Shown: positions 1-7,291 of the stretch, piece by piece | Layout of the letters: the number at the start of each line of letters is the position of its first letter | Position numbering within the stretch: position 1 is the stretch's first letter | Position numbers and translations under genes: made by a program | NCBI GenBank assembly: GCA_964404825.1 | Contig: CAYOLQ010000004.1 | Span: forward strand, 1 to 64,000 | DNA length: 64,000 nucleotides | Source of the DNA: JACJXF01 sp964404825 | GTDB taxonomy: Bacteria; Bacteroidota; Bacteroidia; Bacteroidales; GCA-2748055 | Direction: 5' to 3' | Notes under the pieces: model-generated | What the model saw: only the letters and a program-made list of their open reading frames with translations | What the model was told of the DNA's origin: nothing | Databases searched by the model: none

Positions 1-266
1 ATTTTTGCAGTTTCAGCCATAAAATGAACACCGGCAAAAACAATAATATCTGCGGATGTTTTAGCCGCCTCCTGTGACAGGGCAAGACTATCTCCTACAA
101 AATCAGCAATATCCTGAATTTCAGGTTCCTGATAATAATGAGCCAGTATCACAGCATTTTTTTCATTTTTCATTTTCTTAATCTCAGAAGGAAGATCAAG
201 ATGCTTATCGATTACCATATCAACAAATCCATTTTTGATAATCACAGCATTATTAACATTAATCAT
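1..266 (-). CDS. nadA: Quinolinate synthase NadA, N-terminal part (runs off the window)
   Basis: NadA condenses iminoaspartate with dihydroxyacetone phosphate to quinolinate in NAD synthesis, using a [4Fe-4S] cluster. I translated the minus strand from an ATG at 264-266. The product has the family signature near residues 41-47 (ILAHYYQ), then PEIQDIADFVGDSL and VFAGVHFMAETAK, which is the usual NadA N-terminus. Only about 88 residues are inside the window; the remaining cysteine ligands lie to the left. A second possible start is the Met at residue 17. The gene is divergent from rpiB. Confidence 0.93.
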   Translation of the reverse strand, partial: MINVNNAVIIKNGFVDMVIDKHLDLPSEIKKMKNEKNAVILAHYYQEPEIQDIADFVGDSLALSQEAAKTSADIIVFAGVHFMAETAK

Positions 267-745
267 TTCTATTATTATTAAATAATTAAATTTTAAAATA
301 TTAAATGATGATGATATTATCCCGTTAATATTGTTACAAAAATTATTGCTAATTCCTTGGCAAGTTTACTTATAAAATTTTCAAAACATGATATCAACAT
401 CAAAATTCTCTGACACACTTTGAAAATCAATTAATTCAGCAGTAATTAACAACTTGTTAATTGCACTTTTTTCTGAAAAATTCCATTAGTTTTTAGTATC
501 AGAAAATGTTCAGATAATGTTTATTTTTTCATCTTATCTGGTCGTAAAAAATATTTGAAAAATCAGAAAATTATTATAAGTAATTTCAATTTCTGTTATG
601 CAAGTAGTTCTTTTTAATTTAGACTTTAATTCTTAAACAATTTATCAACACAATAGTTGATAGGTTTCATTTCGTTGATCCACCTGAATAAAAATACTAT
701 CAGGTATTAAAATATTTAAGTATTTTTGAAGATAAATATTTTTCC
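267..745. other. AT-rich intergenic region between nadA and rpiB
   Basis: About 480 bases with no convincing reading frame. It must carry the divergent promoters of nadA and rpiB. A TAnnTTTG-type -7 box (TATTTTTG) is at 721-728, 17 bases before the rpiB start, but no well-spaced -33 TTTG is evident. No repeat or structured RNA was recognised. Confidence 0.5.
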
Positions 746-1186
746 ATGGAAAAGATACAACTTGCAATAGCAGCAGATCACGCTGGATTTGAACTTAAAG
801 AGGAAATCACTAAATATCTTCAGAAACAAGGGATAAAGGTACAAGATTTTGGAACAAACAGTCCTACAGCTGTTGATTATGCTGATTTTGCCCATCCTCT
901 TGCAGATGCCGTAGAAAGCGGTATTTATTCATTTGGCATTTCCATTTGCGGAAGCGGCAATGGAATAAATATGACAGTAAACAAGCACCCCGGAATACGA
1001 TCGGCCATATGCTGGAATGTTGAAATAGCGAGGCTTGCACGTTCACATAATGACGCAAACATTTGTGCTTTACCTGCCCGTTTTATATCAAAAGATGAAG
1101 CATTTCTTATTATAGATATGTTTTTAAGAACCGGTTTTGACGGAGGCAGACATGTTGAAAGGATAAAAAAAATCCCTTTAAAATAA
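746..1186 (+). CDS. rpiB: Ribose-5-phosphate isomerase B
   Basis: Interconverts ribose 5-phosphate and ribulose 5-phosphate in the pentose phosphate pathway; some relatives act on allose or galactose phosphates. The 146-residue length is normal for the RpiB/LacAB fold. D11-H12 in the AADHAG motif bind substrate, C68 in the ICGSGNG loop is the expected catalytic base, and H101 in RSHNDAN is the ring-opening histidine. The start follows an AT-rich leader. It is followed after six bases by an Rrf2 regulator, so the two may be co-transcribed. Confidence 0.93.
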   Translation: MEKIQLAIAADHAGFELKEEITKYLQKQGIKVQDFGTNSPTAVDYADFAHPLADAVESGIYSFGISICGSGNGINMTVNKHPGIRSAICWNVEIARLARSHNDANICALPARFISKDEAFLIIDMFLRTGFDGGRHVERIKKIPLK

Positions 1187-1192
1187 AAATAT

Positions 1193-1627
1193 ATGTTATC
1201 GAATACCTGTAAATATGCTATAAGGTCTGTTCTTTATCTTGCGGTTAATTGTGAAAAGGGGAATAAAATAGGTATTAAACAGATTTCTTCAGATTTGGAT
1301 ATTCCCACTCCTTTTTTGGGAAAAATTTTACAATCGCTTGCTAAGCACAAGCTTTTATCTTCAACCAAAGGGCCGAATGGAGGATTTGGACCAGGAAAGA
1401 ATATGGAAAATATTTTATTGATGGATATTGTTGAAGTCATTGACGGGATGGATAATTTTCATAAATGTGTTGTTGGAGTTAAATATTGCTCAGAGCAGGA
1501 GAACCCTTGTGCGCTTCACAGCCGGTATTCAGAATTAAGAGAGGAGATCTTAAAAATATTCCAGACAGAGACAATAGCTCATTTAGCTGTAAATATTAAA
1601 GCGGGGAATGCCGGGTTTATTATTTAG
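1193..1627 (+). CDS. Rrf2-family transcriptional regulator with three conserved cysteines
   Basis: Small winged-helix regulator (144 aa) of the Rrf2/IscR/NsrR group. The N-terminal half carries the HTH, with the IKQISSDLDIPTPFLGKILQSLAKHKLL stretch in place of the usual recognition helix and a following GPNGGF wing. C92, C99 and C106 (CX6CX6C) match the cluster-binding cysteines of IscR/NsrR, so a redox- or NO-sensing Fe-S cluster is plausible. The target is unknown. Its end overlaps the convergent VanZ-like gene by eight bases. The RIC-type hemerythrin gene 3 kb away would be a reasonable member of the same stress response, but this is inference. Confidence 0.87.
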   Translation: MLSNTCKYAIRSVLYLAVNCEKGNKIGIKQISSDLDIPTPFLGKILQSLAKHKLLSSTKGPNGGFGPGKNMENILLMDIVEVIDGMDNFHKCVVGVKYCSEQENPCALHSRYSELREEILKIFQTETIAHLAVNIKAGNAGFII

Positions 1628-2006
1628 GTTTCTTTAAAATCATCCATAGTAAAGCAGCAAGGACTACACCTGCTGTATTAAACAGAAAATCTATTATGTC
1701 TCCGGATCGGGATTTTAGCAGATTAGCCTGAATTAACTCAAGGGATCCTCCGTAAAAAACAGCAAAAATTGTTGCAATCATATAAATCCTGATAGTTGAA
1801 AGCGCTGGTTTAGATTTTAATAAATCATAGATTAGTACAAATGAAAAGAGGAAATACATTCCAAAGTGGACTATTTTATCAAAGTCAGGGATATTTAACC
1901 AGGACACTTCCTGAACTTCGTCAGCAGGAATGGTACTTGCAATTAAAATAAGAAGAAAAACGAGAAGAGATTTGTAAAAGGAATAGAAGAATTTTATAAT
2001 TCTCAT
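1620..2006 (-). CDS. VanZ-like family membrane protein
   Basis: 128 residues with about four membrane helices and the VanZ core: DKIVHFGMYFLF in the middle and SLELIQ...RSGDIIDFLFNTAG near the C-terminus. VanZ itself gives low-level teicoplanin resistance, but the cellular role of most family members is unknown. The gene is single, convergent with the Rrf2 gene, and about 120 bases from divergent hemW. Confidence 0.85.
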   Translation of the reverse strand: MRIIKFFYSFYKSLLVFLLILIASTIPADEVQEVSWLNIPDFDKIVHFGMYFLFSFVLIYDLLKSKPALSTIRIYMIATIFAVFYGGSLELIQANLLKSRSGDIIDFLFNTAGVVLAALLWMILKKPK

Positions 2007-2126
2007 GCCGGGTGCTTAATTAAAAATTTCGCAGCAAATATAGCCTTTTGATAAGATAAATGAAAGCCCGTGTCTGATTGGTTTATCCCGAAGTTAAACA
2101 GGAATAGTAGTTATCCGGAATAAAAA

Positions 2127-3251
2127 ATGGCAGGTATTTATATTCATATTCCCTATTGCAGGCAGGCTTGCAGATATTGCGATTTCCATTTTGTTGTTTC
2201 CTTATGGCAAAAGAAAGAATTAATACCGTTAATTCTCCGCGAAATAGAAGAAAGAAAAGTTTATTTGGGTAATGAAAGTATTGAAACCATTTATTTTGGC
2301 GGCGGTACGCCCTCTGTCATGGAAATTAGTGAGCTGGATGCTATTCTGGGATCAATTTACAGCTATTATAATATTGCGGAGAATGCTGAGATAAGCTTCG
2401 AGGCAAATCCTGAAGATTTAAGTTTGGCGTACCTTATCGAGCTGAAAAAATTGGGAATCAACAGATTAAGTATTGGAATTCAGTCGTTTCAGGACCACGA
2501 TCTAGAACTAATGCATCGTATACACGATTCTTCCCGCGCAATTCAATCGGTAAGAGACGCACAACAAGCCGGTTTTAAAAATATAAGTATTGATTTAATT
2601 TATGGTCTTCCGCGTCAGGAGGAAGATAGCTGGCAAAATAATCTGAATATCGCATTATCACTGGGCATACAACATTTTTCGGCATACCATTTAACTTACG
2701 AATCGGGGACGGTATTTGATCATTGGAGAAAAAAGGGCAGGATCAGCTCAATTCCTGAGGAAGAAAGCTTGAATCAATTCCGGGTTCTGATAAAAATGGC
2801 AGGTAAAGCAGGATTTGAACATTATGAAATTTCGAACTTTGCTTTAAAGGGATTTGAGTCACGACACAATAATAGCTACTGGGAGCAAAAGAAGTATCTG
2901 GGAATAGGCCCATCTGCACATTCTTTTGACACAATAAGCAGAAGGTGGAATTTTAGCAACAATAAAAAATATATGGATGGGGTTATAGCGGGATCTGAGT
3001 ATTTTGAAACGGAGGTCCTTACGGGGGATAATAAATACAATGAATATGTAATGACATCAATGCGCACATCAAAGGGGGTTTGCCTTCCAAAGCTTAAAGA
3101 ACTATTTGGAGAACAAAAGGCGGAATTTTTTATATCAGGGATACAAAGTTTTGTAAAAAGCGGTAATGTAAGGGTAGAAAACGACTGTTATATACTTAAT
3201 GAGGAAGGTATTTTTATAGCTGACCACATCATTGAAAAAACAATTGCCTGA
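2127..3251 (+). CDS. hemW: HemW-type radical SAM protein (heme chaperone)
   Basis: 374 residues. The radical-SAM motif CX3CX2C is at C11, C15 and C18, followed by D-F rather than the D-x-C of true coproporphyrinogen dehydrogenase HemN, which places it in the HemW group. HemW binds heme and passes it to respiratory enzymes. The gly-rich YFGGGTPS motif and the C-terminal HemN_C domain are present. The stop codon lies inside the left arm of a strong hairpin (3244-3274). Confidence 0.92.
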   Translation: MAGIYIHIPYCRQACRYCDFHFVVSLWQKKELIPLILREIEERKVYLGNESIETIYFGGGTPSVMEISELDAILGSIYSYYNIAENAEISFEANPEDLSLAYLIELKKLGINRLSIGIQSFQDHDLELMHRIHDSSRAIQSVRDAQQAGFKNISIDLIYGLPRQEEDSWQNNLNIALSLGIQHFSAYHLTYESGTVFDHWRKKGRISSIPEEESLNQFRVLIKMAGKAGFEHYEISNFALKGFESRHNNSYWEQKKYLGIGPSAHSFDTISRRWNFSNNKKYMDGVIAGSEYFETEVLTGDNKYNEYVMTSMRTSKGVCLPKLKELFGEQKAEFFISGIQSFVKSGNVRVENDCYILNEEGIFIADHIIEKTIA

Positions 3252-3274
3252 ATGCGGGATGGGCATTCAGGCAA
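3244..3274 (-). terminator. Strong hairpin across the hemW stop codon, likely terminator
   Basis: Perfect 12-bp arms (3244-3255 and 3263-3274) around a 7-base loop. The hemW TGA (3249-3251) is in the left arm. Read on the minus strand the stem is followed within five bases by a run of T, so it best fits a terminator for the coiled-coil gene at 3304-4191. It may also protect the 3' end of hemW mRNA. Confidence 0.7.
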
Positions 3275-3303
3275 AAATACATTTGGATATTGTGTTTGAG
3301 AAA

Positions 3304-4191
3304 TTATCTAAGAACAAATTCAGTGTTTCCGATGAGTTTTCCTTCACAGTATAGTTCACAGATATAATTTCCTTTTATAAGGTCACCGGTATTATCCCAA
3401 AAGATTGAAACCGGTAAATCGTTGTTCTCATAATTAACTTCACGGCTTGCACTATAAGGAATCTGTGAATCCATATAGTCAATTACACCCGATTGAGGGG
3501 ATCCCAAAACAACAGCATCCGGTCGAACAAGACGCAGATAAAGAGTTTTAGCTCCCGCATCGGCAACGGCGTTTTTGCGAAGCGTAAAGTCAACGCGTAT
3601 TTTGGTTACTTTATCCACCTTATCCTGTTCTTTGCTCCTTTTGTTCAGAGGTACAGGAGTAATTCCAGCCGCAATAAGGGTTTTAGCAGCATCTTTAATA
3701 GAGGTAAGCTCTTCTTTTTCCTGTTTCAGCTGTTTATTTACCGATTCAAGTTTTGCCCCAACATTTTTCAGGTCTTTGTTTTCAACAAGAAGAACCTGAT
3801 TTCTTGTATTAAGACTATCGATTTGAACAATATAGCTTTTAAGAACATCGCGAATAGTTAACAATTCCTTTTCATACCTTTTGATTTTTTCGGCATCACT
3901 GATACGCATAGAAAGCAGCTTTTTAATTTTCTCCTGCTGCAACGTTAATTGTTGATTAAGCGTGTCGTTATCAGATTTTAAAGCATCATACTGAAGAATT
4001 ATACCATTCAGTTCTGTTTCGAGGGAGTCTTTTTTAACTTCCATTTTTCCTGAATACTCCTGAAGTTGGGCAATTATGGCCCGGCTTTCTTTTCGCTGAT
4101 TAAAATAAAGAAAGAGCACAACAATAAGGGCCAAAGTCATTATGGCAAATCCCGCAACCAAAAGGGACATCGAATTTTTTTTGTTTTCCAT
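3304..4191 (-). CDS. Membrane-anchored coiled-coil protein, unknown function
   Basis: 295 residues. One N-terminal membrane helix (about 9-30) is followed by a long heptad-rich coiled coil (about 35-175). The globular C-terminal domain of some 110 residues contains the stretches KIRVDFTLRKNAVAD and LYLRLVRPDAVVLG and ends in beta-rich sequence. No family is recognised beyond similar Bacteroidota proteins with this architecture. The topology suggests a short cytoplasmic tail and an extracytoplasmic domain. It is transcribed alone, with a hairpin terminator downstream. Confidence 0.75.
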   Translation of the reverse strand: MENKKNSMSLLVAGFAIMTLALIVVLFLYFNQRKESRAIIAQLQEYSGKMEVKKDSLETELNGIILQYDALKSDNDTLNQQLTLQQEKIKKLLSMRISDAEKIKRYEKELLTIRDVLKSYIVQIDSLNTRNQVLLVENKDLKNVGAKLESVNKQLKQEKEELTSIKDAAKTLIAAGITPVPLNKRSKEQDKVDKVTKIRVDFTLRKNAVADAGAKTLYLRLVRPDAVVLGSPQSGVIDYMDSQIPYSASREVNYENNDLPVSIFWDNTGDLIKGNYICELYCEGKLIGNTEFVLR

Positions 4192-4331
4192 AGTTATTAC
4201 ATTTAAAGTGCAAAGATAAAAAATCTTATGCGGGTGATAATCATATTCCTAAACACAAATATAATCAATGAATTAAAAACGCGGCACTCAAGATTTTATT
4301 ATATGATGAACTAATTAGACAAATGTCTTAA

Positions 4332-4931
4332 TTAATGCAAATCTCCAATATTAATAATACTATTTAAAATTGCATAGACAGTGAGGCCTGAGATTGTTTT
4401 AATTCCAAGTTTATTGGTTATGTTTTTCCTATGGGTAATTACTGTATGAGTACTAAGGAATAATGTTTCTGCAATCTCTTTGTTAGTGAGCCCTTTGGCA
4501 ACATGTTTCAGAATGGTTTTTTCTCTTTCGCTCAGCTCGTTTTGTCCGGATAGCAAATGCCGGCTCTCTACCTTTTCCCGGATTAAAGCCTGAAGTTTTT
4601 TATATATTATATCACGGTCATCAAGAGTGCTGATGATTTCCCGTAATTCTTCAGGCGGGTAGTTTTTTGAAGCGTTTTCTGAATCAATTCCAATGCAGAT
4701 GCGGGAAAGATCTGCTTTTATTCCGGCGTTTCTAATGGTTCCAATTTCTTTAAGAAGACTCAGATTGATGACCAGAAAATCCGGCAAAAACCTGAGTAAT
4801 GTTGAATTGATCTCGTCCAGGGTTTCCAGTTCTTTTACAACTGTTGCATGTTCAATTCGATTAATGATTGAGGCGATACCTTTACGGATAAGGTAAGATT
4901 TTTCAACAATTACGAATTTAACCCTGTCCAT
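4332..4931 (-). CDS. LuxR-family regulator with degenerate receiver domain
   Basis: 199 residues: a receiver-like domain (about 4-120) and a C-terminal LuxR HTH (about 132-190, ELSEREKTILKHVAKGLTNKEIAE). The usual phosphoacceptor Asp is N56 (LVINLSL) and the acidic pair is E10-K11, so normal phosphorylation is unlikely. No histidine kinase is nearby. The start lies two bases after the stop of the upstream hemerythrin gene, so the pair is an operon and the regulator may answer to the same nitrosative or iron stress. Confidence 0.87.
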   Translation of the reverse strand: MDRVKFVIVEKSYLIRKGIASIINRIEHATVVKELETLDEINSTLLRFLPDFLVINLSLLKEIGTIRNAGIKADLSRICIGIDSENASKNYPPEELREIISTLDDRDIIYKKLQALIREKVESRHLLSGQNELSEREKTILKHVAKGLTNKEIAETLFLSTHTVITHRKNITNKLGIKTISGLTVYAILNSIINIGDLH

Positions 4932-4933
4932 TT

Positions 4934-5668
4934 TTAAGCTTTATAAAGGGAAAGCAATTTTTCTTCCATAGCGGCCACTTTGGGAATGAGCACCTTATCT
5001 TCGAGAGAAGCGTGAGCGTTAAGGTCTTTTTCGAGCCGGAAAAGTTCAATTAAAATAGTATTACAAACGCCGGCAGAATTACATGGGGGAAGATATTTAA
5101 TGATAATATTTTTCAAATCGAAGAGTTTCTCTTCAACATTGTCATGTTCTGTGGCAAAATTATTAATGGAGTATTTAACAATTTTTGAATATAAGGTTTT
5201 GCTGATTTCTTTCTTTAAAAATGCAGACTCGATCTCCAAAACATAAGGATGTACCTTTGTTTCTTCACGGTTTATGTGGTTCGTAAGCTCCTGCATATAT
5301 TCAGTGAAAAAATTTTCGACCAGAATGAAGGTATCATTTGAGGTTTTTTCGGCTTCGATAACCATGTGAATTAACCGGCCGATTTCGGGTATTTTCTCTT
5401 CAAGGTAATATTGATGAGTTTTATTCAGGTATTGAACAATGAGGGAAACAGGGAATGAGTTTAATTCTTTCTGTGGGATATAGTCCTCGTCGACATAAGA
5501 ATTAGTAATTTCCAGAAAAAAATCGATATTTACATCAGCATCACGGCAAACCTCAGAAACCGTTTTATCGCCGAATCCAAGCTTGATATTAAACCGGGAG
5601 ATTACAGGTAGAAGCGTGAAGTTGTGAAACAACACATCAGCAAGTTTCATATCGGGTGTAATGTTCAT
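4934..5668 (-). CDS. RIC-type hemerythrin-domain protein (repair of iron centres family)
   Basis: 244 residues. An N-terminal segment resembles the ScdA/DUF542 region but lacks its CCGG cysteines (GFGD at 31-34). The four-helix HHE domain has H85, H131, E135, H175, H219 and E223, matching the di-iron ligands of E. coli YtfE (H84, H129, E133, H160, H204, E208). YtfE/ScdA proteins repair Fe-S clusters or reduce NO. It is the first gene of a two-gene operon with the LuxR regulator and has a good promoter at 5703-5735. Confidence 0.85.
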   Translation of the reverse strand: MNITPDMKLADVLFHNFTLLPVISRFNIKLGFGDKTVSEVCRDADVNIDFFLEITNSYVDEDYIPQKELNSFPVSLIVQYLNKTHQYYLEEKIPEIGRLIHMVIEAEKTSNDTFILVENFFTEYMQELTNHINREETKVHPYVLEIESAFLKKEISKTLYSKIVKYSINNFATEHDNVEEKLFDLKNIIIKYLPPCNSAGVCNTILIELFRLEKDLNAHASLEDKVLIPKVAAMEEKLLSLYKA

Positions 5669-5702
5669 TATTACCGCATGGTTTTAAGAAAACTAAGAAT
5701 GG

Positions 5703-5735
5703 CAAAATTAGGAATAAGTTTAGAAATAATACAAA
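5703..5735 (-). promoter_or_regulatory. Predicted Bacteroidota promoter for the RIC-LuxR operon
   Basis: On the minus strand, TTTG (5735-5732), a 21-base spacer, and TAATTTTG (5710-5703), matching the -33 TTTG / -7 TAnnTTTG pattern. The start would be about 25-30 bases before the hemerythrin ATG. Confidence 0.5.
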
Positions 5736-5745
5736 TAACATTCTT

Positions 5746-6678
5746 TTATAAGGAATATTGCTCCACATCACCTTCCTTAAGTCCGAATTTTTCGTTTTCT
5801 TCCTTATTACCATATGGTTCGATATGAACGACGATATCATATACATTTGGAAGGCTGTCTTTAATAATAATCTCCACCTTCCGGGCAATTTCGTGTGCTT
5901 CCGTTACTGTGATATTCGGGTCAACCTCTACATCCATTGAAATCATATTGAGATTACCAATTTTACGAACCCTGACCCGGTGAGGATTTTTTGCACCCTC
6001 AACTTGTTTTACCGCCTTAAAAAGCTCACAATATAAAATTGGATCCTTCATCCCGTCCATTAATTCTGTGTTTGACTGGAAGAATATCTGTAATCCAACT
6101 TTCATAATCCAGATACTTACAATCAATGCCGTTACAGAGTCCAGGATTGGCATATTGAGTATAAAGGTGAAAATCAATCCAACCAGCACCGCCAAAGAAA
6201 TCAGCACGTCGTTTTGCATGTTTCTGGCGTTCGCCAGAAGCATTGAGCTGGAAACGGATTTTCCGGTCCGCGTAAGGTAATATGAGAGACTCAGTTTTCC
6301 CAGAATAGAAACCAGTGTTACATAAATTGCCAGTATTTCCGGGGGTTCGGTTATTTGAGGATTAAAAAGGCGGGTTATGGTAGAAATTGCCAATTGCGCT
6401 CCTGCGAAAAAAATCACAAACGAAAGGGCTTTTGTGGCAAGGGTATCGGCTTTCTCGTAACCATAGGGATACTTAATATTTGGTGGCTTTGAAAGTAATC
6501 TGGCTGTAAAAAGTGTAATAACTGATGTGGCTATATCGCTTGATGAATCAATTCCGTCAGCAATAACCGCAAGACTTCCTGACAAAATACCGAGAGCAAT
6601 TTTCATCACAGCAAGGAAAGCATTACCAAGAATGCTAATCCAGGATGCCCTTATCAGGGTTTTTTGTCTGTTATCCAT
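5746..6678 (-). CDS. Cation diffusion facilitator metal transporter with altered site A
   Basis: 310 residues: six membrane helices and a cytoplasmic C-terminal ferredoxin-like domain (about 215-295). CDF proteins export divalent metals by proton antiport. The membrane site reads D44-x3-D48 in helix 2 but N153-x3-D157 in helix 5, where zinc-type FieF/YiiP has H153-x3-D157. Loss of that histidine argues against a classical zinc site and leaves Mn or Fe possible. It is divergent from the HYC_CC_PP gene; both have a TACTTTTG -7 box (6702-6695 here). Confidence 0.88.
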   Translation of the reverse strand: MDNRQKTLIRASWISILGNAFLAVMKIALGILSGSLAVIADGIDSSSDIATSVITLFTARLLSKPPNIKYPYGYEKADTLATKALSFVIFFAGAQLAISTITRLFNPQITEPPEILAIYVTLVSILGKLSLSYYLTRTGKSVSSSMLLANARNMQNDVLISLAVLVGLIFTFILNMPILDSVTALIVSIWIMKVGLQIFFQSNTELMDGMKDPILYCELFKAVKQVEGAKNPHRVRVRKIGNLNMISMDVEVDPNITVTEAHEIARKVEIIIKDSLPNVYDIVVHIEPYGNKEENEKFGLKEGDVEQYSL

Positions 6679-6763
6679 AAATATTTATGTCGCTCAAAAG
6701 TAAAAGAATTTTATTAATATAGTTTTCTTGCAGGTTAAACAAATGTTAATCAGTCATTTTTTC

Positions 6764-6794
6764 TTGCTATTAAGTAAATATGAACTTACTTTTG
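6764..6794 (+). promoter_or_regulatory. Predicted promoter for the HYC_CC_PP gene, possibly leaderless
   Basis: TTG at 6764-6766, a 20-base spacer, then TACTTTTG at 6787-6794, a full match to TAnnTTTG. The ATG at 6800 lies only five bases after the -7 box, so the transcript may have no leader. Confidence 0.45.
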
Positions 6795-6799
6795 TGCCG

Positions 6800-7240
6800 A
6801 TGAGAATTCTGAAATACATAATTACCAATTTGTTACTGGGAATACTACTATTATCTCTTTCCGGCGGTATTATGCATTTCCATTACTGTTTTAGTACAGA
6901 GAGCTATTCGTTTGATTTTCACCCGGCCTCTGATATCCACCTCGATCAAAAGTTATGTAATTGTGATTCCGGAGATTTACAAAGAAACGCCCATTGCTGC
7001 TCTTCGGAAACTGAAGGGATAAATAATACCTGCTGTTTTGATTTAAAAGCAAGCTTTAATTCAGATAAAGTCTTTACCAGTACTATATTTCTTCCTGATT
7101 TAAGGCCGGTATGCAGAGAGGCGTTCAATCTTACCAGACCAGGAATTTCAGAATACCAAACTGTTTCCACATACGGTTATTATAAATTCAGAGATCATTC
7201 CCCACCCGATCAAATTACCTGCCGCATACTGATTATTTGA
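6800..7240 (+). CDS. HYC_CC_PP family exported protein
   Basis: 146 residues from the ATG at 6800; a longer frame opens at 6728 but starts before the predicted promoter. A hydrophobic signal or anchor (about 6-25) ends at the MHFHYC motif. Cysteine-rich segments with C-N-C and two CC pairs follow, then a late SPP. These are the motifs that name the Bacteroidota HYC_CC_PP family. Function is unknown. The Cys/His content and the position ahead of a TonB receptor and an HMA protein point to periplasmic metal handling, by inference. Confidence 0.78.
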   Translation: MRILKYIITNLLLGILLLSLSGGIMHFHYCFSTESYSFDFHPASDIHLDQKLCNCDSGDLQRNAHCCSSETEGINNTCCFDLKASFNSDKVFTSTIFLPDLRPVCREAFNLTRPGISEYQTVSTYGYYKFRDHSPPDQITCRILII

Positions 7241-7243
7241 GAT

Positions 7244-7290
7244 TACTTCTTTGTAACGGTTTGATTTATTAATAATTTAACAAAGAAGTA
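7244..7290 (+). promoter_or_regulatory. Stem-loop ending one base before the TonB receptor start
   Basis: Perfect 11-bp inverted repeat: TACTTCTTTGT at 7244-7254 and ACAAAGAAGTA at 7280-7290, with a 25-base loop. The ATG begins at 7292, so the right arm covers the ribosome-binding region. It may hide the start site or act as an attenuator between the two genes. Confidence 0.45.
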
Positions 7291-7291
7291 T

